A DNA stretch of 64,000 bases from Collinsella sp. AM17-1 (GCF_003470665.1 NZ_QRJZ01000008.1:36021-100020), one strand, 5' to 3'. Shown: positions 8,967 through 17,985, numbered from the stretch's first letter. Numbers and translations: made by a program. The notes: a model not told the origin generated them from the letters alone.

Positions 8967-9737
8967 CTAGTCCGTAGCACCGCTTTCGGTTCCATACGAC
9001 GGCACGGGCGCCTCGACCACATGGTGATATCGATCGATATAGATGGCACGGGCCCCCAGGCGGCGCACCAAATCTTGATGGTGCGTACTCATCAAAACCG
9101 TCTTACCCGCCGCGACGTAAGCCAGCAAGAAGTTGACCACGATGTCGCATGAATCCTCGTCGAGCCCATTGGTAGGTTCGTCGAGGACCAAGATATCCGG
9201 GTTCATCGACACCACCGCAGCCAGCGCAACGCGCTTCTTTTGCCCGCCCGAAAGCTGATAGGGCGAGGCATCGACCAGATCGGCAACCTGGAACAGCTCC
9301 ATGGCATCGCGGACGCGGCGCTCGAGCTCGTCTGTCGGCAGTCCCATCTGCGCGGGACCAAAAGCAACTTCCTCGCCCACCGTAGCGCAGAACAGCTGGG
9401 CGTCGGCATTCTGGAACACAAAGCCCACGCGCTGATGAAAACGCTGAGCGGCTGCGGAATCCTTGAGATATGCCGCATCGATCACGTGCCCGTCAAACAG
9501 GTATGCACCCGCGTCCGCGAGCTCAAGGCCGTTGATAAGGCGCATAATCGTCGTCTTACCGCAGCCGTTGGGACCGAGCAGGGCAACGAGTTCACCACGA
9601 TCGACCCGCAGCGACACACCATCGACAACCGTATGCCCCGTATAGGAGAACACCACGTCGCGCAGCTCGATGAGCGGCGCGACCTCGGCGCCGCCCGCAC
9701 CGTTCGTGCCCGCCGCACTATTCATATCGATCGTCAA
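8967..9737 (-). CDS. cbiO: Energy-coupling factor ATPase CbiO (nickel/cobalt import)
   Basis: The ABC-type ATPase that powers the CbiMQO metal importer. Walker A GPNGCGKTT, Q-loop FVFQNADAQLFC (the FQxPDxQ-type segment of ECF ATPases), signature LSGGQKKRVALA, Walker B ILVLDEPTNGLD and the switch His in MSTHHQD are all present. The start is uncertain: the TTG at 9737 has GGGAAGGGCG upstream, while the ATGs at 9761 and 9725 are alternatives. It is the last gene of a cbiM-cbiQ-cbiO operon, about 46 bases after cbiQ. Confidence 0.9.
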   Translation of the reverse strand: MTIDMNSAAGTNGAGGAEVAPLIELRDVVFSYTGHTVVDGVSLRVDRGELVALLGPNGCGKTTIMRLINGLELADAGAYLFDGHVIDAAYLKDSAAAQRFHQRVGFVFQNADAQLFCATVGEEVAFGPAQMGLPTDELERRVRDAMELFQVADLVDASPYQLSGGQKKRVALAAVVSMNPDILVLDEPTNGLDEDSCDIVVNFLLAYVAAGKTVLMSTHHQDLVRRLGARAIYIDRYHHVVEAPVPSYGTESGATD

Positions 9738-9783
9738 AACGTCGCCCTTCCCTATTTGCATCCCCAGCCAGAACCAGCAGCGC

Positions 9784-10626
9784 CTACAGCACGGCGCACA
9801 ACACTGCCAGCAGCGCCACGCCGGCCGCATAGACCGCATCGCGCCAGCCAAACCCGGCGCGCGCGGGCGCCGGATACGCACCGGCAAAGCCGCGGCAAAG
9901 CATAGCCTCATCCATCGCGCGGCTGCATTCCATCGCCTTGATAAAGGTCATGCCCATGATACCCGCCAGCGAGTCGGTGCGCGAAAAACCCGCAGGTGCA
10001 CGGCCAACGCTGCGCAGCATGACCGATTCGCACAGATCGTGCGCCGTGCGTCCCAGCACCTCGATATGCTTGAGCGCCATATCAAACGTAAAGATAACTT
10101 CGTCGGGTAGATGTAGCATCTTGAGCGCCGCCGACATGCGGCTCCACGTGAGGGTCCACGAAACGCCCAGCACGAGCGACACATTAATGAAGGTCTTGAG
10201 CGCAATCTTGAGCATGGCGCCCGCGGCAGAAGCGTCCAGCAGCAAGGCAGGCAGTGCCAGAACCACCGCGAGCCCCGCAGCGCCAAGCGCCGGCACAAAG
10301 GTTGCCCGCAGCCCGCGTACGGGGCGCACGGCAACGAGCACCAGCGCGATAGCCGCCATCAACATGAGGTACAGCGGGCTCTGCGTCAGGCACACGCACA
10401 GAACGCAAACGAACATCCCTACCAAACGCACCGGGGCCGAAACGGAAGAAAGGGCGCGGTCGATTATCGACCCGCCCTTGTGTGCGCCGCCGCCCAGGCG
10501 AACCCGCTCAAGCAGGCTCGCCAGGTGCAGGACGTTCTTTTGCATCACACGATGTCGAGCCCCCGCGGGCTCGTAACGCTGCTCGACCGCGAGCCAGCTA
10601 GGCAGCTCGGCTATTGCCATGAGCAC
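9784..10626 (-). CDS. cbiQ: Energy-coupling factor transmembrane protein CbiQ/EcfT
   Basis: 280 residues with a hydrophobic core of about five membrane helices (VRLVGMFVCVLCVCLT, LMAAIALVLVAV and so on) and the EcfT coupling region rich in Arg and Ala (DLCESVMLRSVGRAP, ARAMDEAMLCRGFAG region), where the A-R-G-type motifs contact the ATPase. It links CbiM to CbiO in the metal importer. The start is a GTG at 10626 with AAGGA five bases upstream, overlapping the end of cbiM by 29 bases, which indicates translational coupling. Confidence 0.88.
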   Translation of the reverse strand: MLMAIAELPSWLAVEQRYEPAGARHRVMQKNVLHLASLLERVRLGGGAHKGGSIIDRALSSVSAPVRLVGMFVCVLCVCLTQSPLYLMLMAAIALVLVAVRPVRGLRATFVPALGAAGLAVVLALPALLLDASAAGAMLKIALKTFINVSLVLGVSWTLTWSRMSAALKMLHLPDEVIFTFDMALKHIEVLGRTAHDLCESVMLRSVGRAPAGFSRTDSLAGIMGMTFIKAMECSRAMDEAMLCRGFAGAYPAPARAGFGWRDAVYAAGVALLAVLCAVL

Positions 10627-11680
10627 CGCTTTCCTTGACCGTCAGCGAGATCAGACGGAATGCGATGGTAAGCACTGCCACGCCAATCACGCCCGAAAGG
10701 ATATACATAGCAGCCTGGCCGGCAAAGCCAAGACCCTGCTCCTCGGAATAGGCCTGCAGGTAATCGCCCGTAGGCAGAGCGTCGGCAAAGGTCGGGGTAT
10801 CGAGGCCGACCGAAGCCTGCAGACTGTCGTCACCAGCCTCCTGAACGGCAGTCGCGGCGCCCTCGGCGTCCCACTCGCCCCATGCGTCACCCGTGGCCAA
10901 AAGGCCCAGCGGCGTGGCCAAGACAAGCACGGCGACCAGAATGAGCGTGGGGATCAGGGAAGTCTTCTTGGCGGTGCCATCGACGGCAAGCTGGCCATCG
11001 GCGGCCTCGGGGCCGACGATAATGCTCGGCGCCGTCTTCTTAATGAAGCCGTAGATGGCGGCCGTTGCCACGCCTTCGATCACGCCGGCAACCAGCATAT
11101 GCGGGATCAACATGGCCGGAATAGCCACGGACAGCGGGAAGGGGCAGTACAGCGGAGCGCCTGAAGCGTTGGTGAAGAGCATCGGCTGAATACCAAACTC
11201 GATTGCCGCGCACAGGGCCGCCAGGCACAGGCCGACCCAACCGCTCACGATGGCAGAAACCGAGGTACCCCAGCTCTTGTCGTGCAGACGGCTGTTGAGC
11301 GCACGGAACACGATAGCAGCGGTAAACGGCAGCACAAAGGCCATGTTAAAGCAGTTGGCGCCAAAGGACAGAACGCCGCCGTCGCCAAACAGCAGCGCCT
11401 GCAGCGCCAGCGCGACCGAGACAGCGATAGCCGCGGCCTCGGGACCCAGCAGCAGCGCGATGAGTGCGCCGCCGACGGCGTGGCCTGTGGTGCCGCCGGG
11501 CAGCGGAACGTTGAACATCATGAGCAAAAAGGAGAACGCAGCGCAAATACCCAGAAAGGCCATATGCTCGCGATCGAGCGTGGCGCGCACTTTCTTGATG
11601 CAGTGGACCCAAACGGGTACCATCGCCACGGCCATGACGGCATCGGTCTGCGGGGACAGATAATTATCTGGAATGTGCAT
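10598..11680 (-). CDS. cbiM: CbiM substrate-binding membrane protein with PDGLE-like C-terminal domain
   Basis: The start MHIPDNYLSP is the hallmark of CbiM/NikM: the N-terminal His residues bind Ni2+ or Co2+ after Met removal. Seven or so membrane helices follow (residues ~10-220), with FNVPLPGGTTGHAVGG as the conserved metal-binding loop. The last ~130 residues (two helices flanking DSLQASVGLDTP-like extracellular sequence) resemble the PDGLE/CbiN-like partner fused to CbiM. GAGAGGG precedes the ATG at 11680; a TTG four codons upstream is ignored. The promoter start is overlapped by a NikR-type inverted repeat, so nickel is the likelier cargo. Confidence 0.92.
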   Translation of the reverse strand: MHIPDNYLSPQTDAVMAVAMVPVWVHCIKKVRATLDREHMAFLGICAAFSFLLMMFNVPLPGGTTGHAVGGALIALLLGPEAAAIAVSVALALQALLFGDGGVLSFGANCFNMAFVLPFTAAIVFRALNSRLHDKSWGTSVSAIVSGWVGLCLAALCAAIEFGIQPMLFTNASGAPLYCPFPLSVAIPAMLIPHMLVAGVIEGVATAAIYGFIKKTAPSIIVGPEAADGQLAVDGTAKKTSLIPTLILVAVLVLATPLGLLATGDAWGEWDAEGAATAVQEAGDDSLQASVGLDTPTFADALPTGDYLQAYSEEQGLGFAGQAAMYILSGVIGVAVLTIAFRLISLTVKESGAHGNSRAA

Positions 11681-11704
11681 GAGCCCTCTCAATCAGAACG
11701 TTGC

Positions 11705-11732
11705 GTGTTACGTTTCCAACAATCCGTAACAC
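11705..11732. promoter_or_regulatory. Candidate NikR-type operator upstream of cbiM
   Basis: A perfect inverted repeat GTGTTAC-N14-GTAACAC. From memory this matches the consensus proposed for NikR nickel repressor sites in Desulfovibrio-type bacteria. It lies just downstream of the −10 box at 11742-11747, so bound protein would block initiation. The repeat is seen; the identity of the regulator is inferred. Confidence 0.65.
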
Positions 11733-11741
11733 CGACTCTGC

Positions 11742-11770
11742 ATACTAACAAAAAGACGCACCGCCCACAA
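11742..11770 (-). promoter_or_regulatory. Promoter of cbiMQO
   Basis: On the − strand −35 TTGTGG (11770-11765), a 17-base spacer and −10 TAGTAT (11747-11742). Transcription would begin inside the inverted repeat at 11705-11732. Confidence 0.6.
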
Positions 11771-11898
11771 CGCAGCACGCCCTTGCAATACGTACGTTAT
11801 TAACCCAGGTCCACGCACCGCCCAATAAAGGCCCATGCACTCCCAACTTTCCGGTCACCCGGAAGAAGGTGCGGTCCGCTCGCAACAAGGTTAACGCA

Positions 11899-11993
11899 GG
11901 AACCCGCCCCCGAGAGGAGTTTTCTAAGGCAACATCCCGCAGCCGCGAAGCGGCGAGGACGTTGCCGTGAAAACCCCGCAGGGGACGGGTTCC
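11899..11993. repeat. Structured element, family 2, copy B
   Basis: A 95-base near-palindrome 12 bases past the pheT stop. Arms GGAACCCG/CGGGTTCC, GTTTTC/GAAAAC and GGCAAC/GTTGCC differ from copy A (3135-3229) but pair in the same places. The central CCCGCAGCCGC-GAA-GCGGCGAGGAC is nearly identical to copy A. Confidence 0.8.
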
Positions 11994-12005
11994 GAACGGC
12001 AAAGA

Positions 12006-14459
12006 TTACGAGCGAACCTCGCCGTTTACGCCCTTGCACACCTTGGTGACGATCTTCTGGTGCGCCTTCTCGACCTCTTCGCTGGTAAGCGTGTGGTCGT
12101 CCGAGCGATACGTAAGCGCAAAGGCCATGGACTTCTTGCCCTTGCCGATGCGGACCGGATCGCGGTAGACATCGAACAGGCGCACGCCCTCGAGCAGCTT
12201 GCCGCCGGCACTCGTAATACGACGCTCAAGATCCTCGCAGGTCACAGTGTTGTCGACCACGATAGCCAGGTCGTGCTCAACGGCCGGGTACTGCGAGAAC
12301 TCGCGATAGTTCTCCTGGTTGCGGGCGCCCTTGATCAGCTTGTCCAAGTCGAGCTCAAAGGCAACGACAACCTCATCGATGCCCATCGCCTCGCGCGCCT
12401 CGGGGTGAATCTCGCCGACCCAGCCCAGCACGGTTCCGCCGGACAGAACCTCGGCCGCACGACCCGGCTGCAAGAAAGCGTAGTCCTCGCCCTCGACGGG
12501 ACGGAAGCGAACCTTCTCGATGCGCAGCTGGGCGAGCAGCTCCTCGACAATGCCCTTGCCAAAGAAGAAGCGCAGCTTGCGGTACTTCATGTTCCAGGAC
12601 TGCTCGCTCCACTGGCCCGAGAGCACACCCGCCACGGACTTGGTCTCCTTGGGCAGGCTGGCGTTCTCGCGACCGTGGAACAGGTTGCCGACCTCGTACA
12701 GGTGCACGTTGGGCGTACCGTGCGCCTCGTTGTAGGCCACGGACTGCAGCAGGCCCGGCAGCAGCGAACGACGCATCTCGGTCTGCTCGGCCACCAGCGG
12801 GTTCATGAGCACCACGGGGCAGCCGCGGCCTTCGGTGGACATGCCAATCTTCTCCAGGTCGCCCGGGGCGGCAAAGCCAAAGGTCGTGGTCTCGTTGAGG
12901 CCACAGGCGCGCAGGATCTCGCCGACCTTGCGGGTAAGCTTCTGCTCGCGCGTCAGGCCGCCGATGTGGTTCTTGGCAGCCGGAATGGTCGCCGTGACGC
13001 GACCCATGCCCCACAGGCGCAGGACCTCCTCGATCAGGTCGATCTCACGCGGCAGGTCGGGACGGAAGCTCGGCGGGGTAACCATAAAGTCCTCGCCGTC
13101 ACGCTCGACGGTGCAGCCCAGGCGGGTGAGCGAGCGCTCGATAAAGTCGGGCTCGATGTCGGCGCCGCAGATGGCGTGCACACGGGCCAGGCGCAGCTTA
13201 ATGCTATCGATGGTCTTGGGCGCGGGGAACACGTCGACATAGCCGGGAGCAACCTCGCCGCCGGCGATCTCTTCGATGAGCGCGCAGGTAACGTTGGCGA
13301 CATCCACGCAGCCGGTCTCGTCAACCTGGCGCTCAAAACGAATGGAGGCGTCGGAGATCAGCGACAGGTCACGGCTGGTGTGCGAGGTGCGGCCGGCGTT
13401 GAAGCAGGCGCTCTCGACCATCACGTCAACGGTATCGTCCTCGATCTCGGAATCCATGCCACCCATAACGCCGGCCAGCGCCACGGGACGCTCGCCGTCG
13501 GTGATGAGGCCCATGCCGGCGTCGAGCACACGCTCCTCGCCATCGAGCGTCGTGAACTTCTCGTCCTGCTGGGCGGCGCGAACCACCACGCGACGGTGGC
13601 CATCGCGCTCGGCAAAGGTGTCCAGATCAAAAGCGTGCAACGGCTGACCGGTGAGCATCATCACGTAGTTGGTGATGTCGACGATATTGTTGTGTGGGCG
13701 CACGCCCAGGGCGTTAAGGCGCTTGACCATCCAGTCGGGCGACGGGCCAACCTTCACATTGCGCACGATGCGGGCGACGTAGCGGTCGCACAGGCCCTCG
13801 TCGGCAATCTCGACCGAAAGCTCGTCGTCGGTCGCGCGGCCGGTCTCGATCTTGATGGCGGGCAGCTCAACGTGGAAATCGCGGTCGAAGATGGCGCCGG
13901 TCTCGCGGGCCATGCCGATCATGGACAAGCAATCGGGACGGTTGGGCGTGATCTCGCAGTCGAGCACGGTGTCGCTCGAGCCCACGTACTCGGCAAACGG
14001 CATGCCGCAGGGCGTATCCTCGGGCAGGATCATGATGCCGGAGTGGTCGCCGCCCAGGCCGAGCTCGCGCGCAGAGCAGTTCATGCCCATGGACACGACG
14101 CCGCGAAGCTTGCTCTTCTTGATCTTGACGTCGCCGGGAAGCACAGCGCCAATCATGGCCGTGACGATGTGGTCGCCGGCCTCGAAGTTCTGCGCGCCGC
14201 AGACGATCTGCAGCGGGGCGGGGTTGCCGTCGGCGTCGAGGTTCTTGTCGCCCACGTCGACCGAGCACACATACATGTGGTCGCTATCGGGGTGCGGGGT
14301 CTTGGTGAGCACCTTGGCAGTCACCACGTGGTCGAAGGACTCGCCCACGGTGTCAATCGCCTCGACCTCGGTGCCGGTACGGATATATTCGTCCGAAAGA
14401 GTCTTGGGATCCTCCGGAATATCGATCATGGTCTTGAGCCAGTCGTAAGAAACGCGCAT
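12006..14459 (-). CDS. pheT: Phenylalanyl-tRNA synthetase beta subunit
   Basis: 817 residues, full length. In order: an N-terminal tRNA-binding (EMAP-like) domain (about 40-155, with VVTAKVLTKTPHPDSDHMYV), the B3/B4 editing domain, the B5 domain, the class II catalytic-like core, and a C-terminal FDX-ACB anticodon-binding domain (YPAVEHDLAIVVDNTVTCED). It forms the alpha2-beta2 enzyme with PheS that charges tRNA-Phe and hydrolyses mischarged Tyr-tRNA. The ATG has CTAGGAGAGC upstream. It is the second gene of the pheST operon, separated from pheS by 162 bases that hold a structured element. Confidence 0.96.
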   Translation of the reverse strand: MRVSYDWLKTMIDIPEDPKTLSDEYIRTGTEVEAIDTVGESFDHVVTAKVLTKTPHPDSDHMYVCSVDVGDKNLDADGNPAPLQIVCGAQNFEAGDHIVTAMIGAVLPGDVKIKKSKLRGVVSMGMNCSARELGLGGDHSGIMILPEDTPCGMPFAEYVGSSDTVLDCEITPNRPDCLSMIGMARETGAIFDRDFHVELPAIKIETGRATDDELSVEIADEGLCDRYVARIVRNVKVGPSPDWMVKRLNALGVRPHNNIVDITNYVMMLTGQPLHAFDLDTFAERDGHRRVVVRAAQQDEKFTTLDGEERVLDAGMGLITDGERPVALAGVMGGMDSEIEDDTVDVMVESACFNAGRTSHTSRDLSLISDASIRFERQVDETGCVDVANVTCALIEEIAGGEVAPGYVDVFPAPKTIDSIKLRLARVHAICGADIEPDFIERSLTRLGCTVERDGEDFMVTPPSFRPDLPREIDLIEEVLRLWGMGRVTATIPAAKNHIGGLTREQKLTRKVGEILRACGLNETTTFGFAAPGDLEKIGMSTEGRGCPVVLMNPLVAEQTEMRRSLLPGLLQSVAYNEAHGTPNVHLYEVGNLFHGRENASLPKETKSVAGVLSGQWSEQSWNMKYRKLRFFFGKGIVEELLAQLRIEKVRFRPVEGEDYAFLQPGRAAEVLSGGTVLGWVGEIHPEAREAMGIDEVVVAFELDLDKLIKGARNQENYREFSQYPAVEHDLAIVVDNTVTCEDLERRITSAGGKLLEGVRLFDVYRDPVRIGKGKKSMAFALTYRSDDHTLTSEEVEKAHQKIVTKVCKGVNGEVRS

Positions 14460-14518
14460 GTAGCTCTCCTAGTTCTTAATCTCCGCAAAGGGAGGAATAT
14501 CAAATGAAGACGTTCGCC

Positions 14519-14625
14519 TTAGGGTTGTCCAGGTGCCCCAGGTTGGCGTGAAAGAGGAGCGACGCGTACTAAAGGTACGCGAGCGACGGTTTGAACGCCA
14601 AGATGGAGTGCCTGGGCAAGCCTAA
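14519..14625. repeat. Structured element, family 1, copy a (between pheS and pheT)
   Basis: A 107-base folded unit beginning inside the pheS stop codon. On the + strand: outer arms TTAGGGTTGTCCAGG/CCTGGGCAAGCCTAA, middle arms TTGGCGT/ACGCCAA, and an apical stem GCGTAC/GTACGC. The junctions GGT-stem-GAA and TTGA-stem-AGAT are shared with the copies at 17.8, 37.0 and 45.4 kb. The one T·G in the outer arm is a wobble on the + strand but an A·C mismatch on the − strand. Confidence 0.75.
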
Positions 14626-15698
14626 AATTGGTTCAGGAAACGCATATCGCCCGTCATGAGCGTTCTGAGGTCGGGCAGGTCGTAGCGCAGGGCCGCGACG
14701 CGCTCGGCACCAATGCCAAAGGCGAAGCCGGTATACTTCTCGGGGTCGATGCCGCAGTTGATAAGAACGTTGGGGTCGACCATGCCGCAGCCCAGGATCT
14801 CGATCCAGCCGCTGTGCTTGCAGAAGTTGCAACCCTTGCCGCCGCAGACGTGGCAGCTCACGTCCACCTCGCAGCTGGGCTCGGTGAAGGGGAAGAAGTG
14901 CGGGCGGTAGCGCGTCTTACGGTCCTCGCCAAACATGCACTTAACAAAGTAGTCGAGCGTGCCCTTCAGGTCGCCAAAGGTGATGCCCTCGTCGACGACC
15001 AAGCCCTCGATCTGGTTGAACTGCGGCAGGTGGCAAGCGTCGGCCGTATCGGGACGGTAGACGGTGCCCGGGCAGATCATGTAGATGGGCGGCTTCTGTG
15101 ACTCCATGGTGTGGATCTGCACGCCCGAGGTCTGGGTGCGCAGCAGCACATCGGACTCGCCGTGGGCGTGAGCCTCGGGATGCGCGACGCTGCCGGGATT
15201 GTTGTCGACCACATAGAACGTGTCGCGGGCCGAGCGGCTCGGGTGATCCATGGGGGCGTTGAGCGCAGTGAAGTTGTAGTAGGAGGTGTCGACCATGGGG
15301 CCGGACTCGACGGTGTAGCCGATGCCGCAGAAGATGTCCTCGGCCTCCTCGATGATCTGCTTGATCAGGTGCTGGTGACCGATCTGCGGACGGATACCCG
15401 GCAGTGTGATGTCGACGGCCTCGTGCTCCAGTGCGTGCTTGAGGGCGGCGGCCTTCATCTCGGTGTTGCGCTCGTCGAGCATGCCCTCGATCAGCTGGCG
15501 CATCTCGTTGGCGCGCTTACCCATCACGGGACGATCCTCGGGGGCGAGCTTGCCCATCATGCGCATCAGGCCGGTAATGCGACCCTTGCGGCCGAGCAGC
15601 TCAACGCGCGCAGCCTCGAGCTTGGCGGCGTCGTCGGCGCCTGCGACGAGCTCCTTGGCCTCTTCCTCGAGTTTGACCAGATCATCAATCAGACTCAT
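14622..15698 (-). CDS. pheS: Phenylalanyl-tRNA synthetase alpha subunit
   Basis: 358 residues. An N-terminal coiled coil (about 1-90, MSLIDDLVKLEEEAKEL) binds tRNA-Phe and the rest is the class II catalytic core: motif 2 region FRPHFFPFTEPSCEVDV and motif 3 FGIGAERVAALRYDLPDLR. A Cys-rich insert CHVCGGKGCNFC, probably zinc-binding, lies between them. The frame stays open 61 codons upstream through the T-box leader, but the ATG at 15698 with GAAAGGGAAG just upstream gives the family start. It is expressed from a T-box-controlled promoter together with pheT. Confidence 0.95.
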   Translation of the reverse strand: MSLIDDLVKLEEEAKELVAGADDAAKLEAARVELLGRKGRITGLMRMMGKLAPEDRPVMGKRANEMRQLIEGMLDERNTEMKAAALKHALEHEAVDITLPGIRPQIGHQHLIKQIIEEAEDIFCGIGYTVESGPMVDTSYYNFTALNAPMDHPSRSARDTFYVVDNNPGSVAHPEAHAHGESDVLLRTQTSGVQIHTMESQKPPIYMICPGTVYRPDTADACHLPQFNQIEGLVVDEGITFGDLKGTLDYFVKCMFGEDRKTRYRPHFFPFTEPSCEVDVSCHVCGGKGCNFCKHSGWIEILGCGMVDPNVLINCGIDPEKYTGFAFGIGAERVAALRYDLPDLRTLMTGDMRFLNQF

Positions 15699-15784
15699 GT
15701 CTTCCCTTTCGTCTCTCGCGCTCCCCGCTCGCCGGGACGACTGCCGCCGCCCAGCGTTGCGAAAACGCGGCCCGGTTCGGTAAC

Positions 15785-16075
15785 AAAAAACCGTCCTCGG
15801 GCATGTGCATTGCCCAAGGACGGTTGAATTCCGCGGTACCACCTTGTTTGACCCGGCGGATGTCTGGCCCGCCGTGCCCACTCTGCGCCCCTTATCGCGA
15901 GGCTCACGGCTTCCCTACTGGGGCTTCGCCGCCGCTAGCCGCGCGCCCGTTGAGGTCGCTGCTCGGGAGTGAACGCTTGGCCCTTGCCACCGCAGGAAGG
16001 CTTGCAGCCCATGACCTTCCCTCTCTTGCCGGCGACGCGGCGGGCAAAACCCTCTCCGTCAACGCATTGGGCTAT
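15785..16075 (-). promoter_or_regulatory. T-box leader of pheST
   Basis: On the − strand the T-box signature GGTGGTACCGCGG (15843-15831) is followed by a terminator hairpin (CCGTCCTTGGGCA/TGCCCGAGGACGG, then TTTTTT at 15790-15785). Upstream lies about 230 bases of stem-loop-rich sequence with a TTC triplet (GCGTTCAC, near 15975) as a plausible Phe specifier and a distal-loop hairpin (GGTCATGGGC, GCCTTCC). Uncharged tRNA-Phe would bind and prevent termination. The specifier assignment is tentative. Confidence 0.9.
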
Positions 16076-16203
16076 AGGATAACACATTTCGCGAGCACAT
16101 CGCCGCGTTCCGTTTTGTTCGCACTGGGTACAAGGCAGGTAGCTGTGCAAACTGGCCGTGCACCCGCCTGCGGCGCTCGGCCTGCGAGATCAAGGATATA
16201 GGT

Positions 16204-17778
16204 ATGGGAAAGAAGTACGATAAGAAGGCCAAGCCCGCGGCGGGCAAGACGCCCAAAGGCATCAAGGTCGATAAGGCCGTCAAAAAATTCCGCAAGCTCG
16301 AAGGCAAACTGTGGACTCGTGAGTACCTGCTCAAGATTGCCGAGTTCGATGGAGCGACGATTGCTCCTGCCAACGGTGCTGCCGCCCGTGCCGACACCAT
16401 GGGCACGCTTGCCGGTGAGCATCACAAGCTGCTGACCAGCGAGAAGTCCGTTGAGCTCGTACGCTCGTTAGCGCGCGAGACCGTCGCCGGCGGCAAAATC
16501 GACGACCCGCAGCTGCTCGACGAGATCCGCGTGCTCGGCCGCGACCAGCGCGAGGCAAGCGTTATTCCTACCGAGGAGGCCGAGGCCTGGACCAGGCTCA
16601 CCTGCGAGGCCGACGCCGTGTGGCATAAAGCAAAGGCGGCCAACGACTGGGCAAGCTTTGAGCCCTATGTGGACAAGATTGTGGGCCAGCTCAAGCATCA
16701 GGCCGAGCTTATGGACCCCAAGCGCGACCCATACGACGTTTGGCTCGACCAGTACGAGCGCGGCCTTTCGGCCAAGAGCTTCGATGCGTTTTGCGATGAG
16801 GTCAAGGCGACGGTCGTGCCGCTCGTGCACGCCATCGGCGAGCGCGGCCAGCAGCCCGATGCCGACTTTTTGCACGCCCGCGTGCCCGAGGCCGCCCAGC
16901 GTGCCATGAGCTTCGACCTTATGAAGCTTGTCGGCCTGAACCTGGACGACACCACGCTTGCCTTTACCGAGCACCCGTTTAGCGAGGGCTTTGCCGTGGG
17001 TGACGCGCGCATCGCGACACACATCTACGAGGACGATTGCATCTCCAACGTCTACAGCATCATCCACGAGGCGGGGCACGCCATGTACGAGCTGGGCGTC
17101 AATCCTGCCTATGCGTGCACGTGCTTGGAGGGCGGCACCTCCATGGGCATCCACGAGAGCCAGAGCCGCTTTTTCGAGAACACCGTGGGTCGCAGCCGCG
17201 CCTTTATGGGCCCGCTGCTCGAGGTGCTGCGTCGTCACGCGCCCGAGGTCTACGGCGACGTCGACGAAGACACGCTCTACCGCGCCGTGAACATCGCGCA
17301 GCCGTCGTTGATCCGCACCGAGGCCGACGAGCTCACCTATCCGCTGCATATTATGGTGCGCTACCAGATCGAGCGCATGCTGTTTGCCGGCGAGGCCACG
17401 GCCAAGGACATCCCCGCGCTTTGGAACCGCTTAATGGACGAGTACCTGGGCATTCCCGTTCCCGACGACACGCGCGGCTGTCTGCAGGATACGCACTGGA
17501 GCGGCGGATCGTTTGGCTACTTCCCCACCTATGCGCTGGGCAGCGCCTACGACGCCATGTTCGTGCCGGCCATGTGCCGCGACGGTGTCGACCTCAATGG
17601 CGCCTGTGCGAGCGGCGACCTGGCACCCGTCCGCACCTGGCTGGGCGAGCACATTTGGCAGTGGGGCCGCGCCAAGGACGCGCCGGAACTCATCAAGGGC
17701 GCCTGCGGCATGGCCTTTGACGCCCGCTACTACTGCAGCTACCTGCAGGACAAGTTCACCACGTTGTACGAGCTGTAA
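16204..17778 (+). CDS. M32 family metallocarboxypeptidase
   Basis: 524 residues, typical of carboxypeptidase Taq. The zinc site IIHEAGHAMYE carries HExxH at His288, Glu289 and His292, and the third ligand probably lies in GIHESQSRFFENTVG about 25 residues later. It removes C-terminal residues from peptides in the cytoplasm. The N-terminal ~25 residues are Lys-rich (KKYDKKAKPAAGKTPKGIK), an extension not needed for catalysis. AAGGA lies eight bases before the ATG. It is transcribed divergently from the pheST T-box leader, so the two promoters share the 16076-16203 interval. Confidence 0.92.
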   Translation: MGKKYDKKAKPAAGKTPKGIKVDKAVKKFRKLEGKLWTREYLLKIAEFDGATIAPANGAAARADTMGTLAGEHHKLLTSEKSVELVRSLARETVAGGKIDDPQLLDEIRVLGRDQREASVIPTEEAEAWTRLTCEADAVWHKAKAANDWASFEPYVDKIVGQLKHQAELMDPKRDPYDVWLDQYERGLSAKSFDAFCDEVKATVVPLVHAIGERGQQPDADFLHARVPEAAQRAMSFDLMKLVGLNLDDTTLAFTEHPFSEGFAVGDARIATHIYEDDCISNVYSIIHEAGHAMYELGVNPAYACTCLEGGTSMGIHESQSRFFENTVGRSRAFMGPLLEVLRRHAPEVYGDVDEDTLYRAVNIAQPSLIRTEADELTYPLHIMVRYQIERMLFAGEATAKDIPALWNRLMDEYLGIPVPDDTRGCLQDTHWSGGSFGYFPTYALGSAYDAMFVPAMCRDGVDLNGACASGDLAPVRTWLGEHIWQWGRAKDAPELIKGACGMAFDARYYCSYLQDKFTTLYEL

Positions 17779-17836
17779 GGATTGACCAGCACGCCATCGC
17801 CAACGCCAACCATGTTGACGCCAATGTCTTGGCAAC

Positions 17837-17985
17837 GTCAGCGAAAACGACCCTAAGCGAGCAAGGTGACGTGAAATGAAAGGGCGCCGACCTTCTGGTC
17901 GCGCCCTTGAAATTGAACGTCAGATTGCCGCTTAGGGGCGTTTGCAGCGTCGAGCAGTTACGCGGTTTGGTAAAACCGCGTAACT
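17837..17985. repeat. Structured element, family 1, copy b (3' of glmM)
   Basis: A two-part fold. First a long hairpin: outer arms CCCTAAGCG/CGCTTAGGG, middle arms TGACGT/ACGTCA, and apical arms AAGGGCGC/GCGCCCTT closed by GACC-TTCT-GGTC. Then a perfect 13-bp hairpin AGTTACGCGGTTT/AAACCGCGTAACT (17956-17985) whose end overlaps the glmM stop codon. On the + strand the middle stem is flanked by tandem GA/GA pairs. It also lies about 60 bases past the M32 peptidase stop. Confidence 0.8.

Noticed and set aside
11693..12005. Cobalamin riboswitch before cbiM
   Set aside because: No B12-box-like GCCACTG segment is seen and the leader after the predicted promoter is only about 50 bases.
11967..14507. 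A very long + strand open frame opposite pheT
   Set aside because: It is the complement of a clear synthetase gene, has His/Val/Gly-rich composition typical of antisense frames in GC-rich DNA, and no ribosome binding site or family features.
17870..17912. Ordinary terminator for the M32 peptidase gene
   Set aside because: The GGGCGC/GCGCCC hairpin here lacks a T-run and is the apical arm of the family 1 element.
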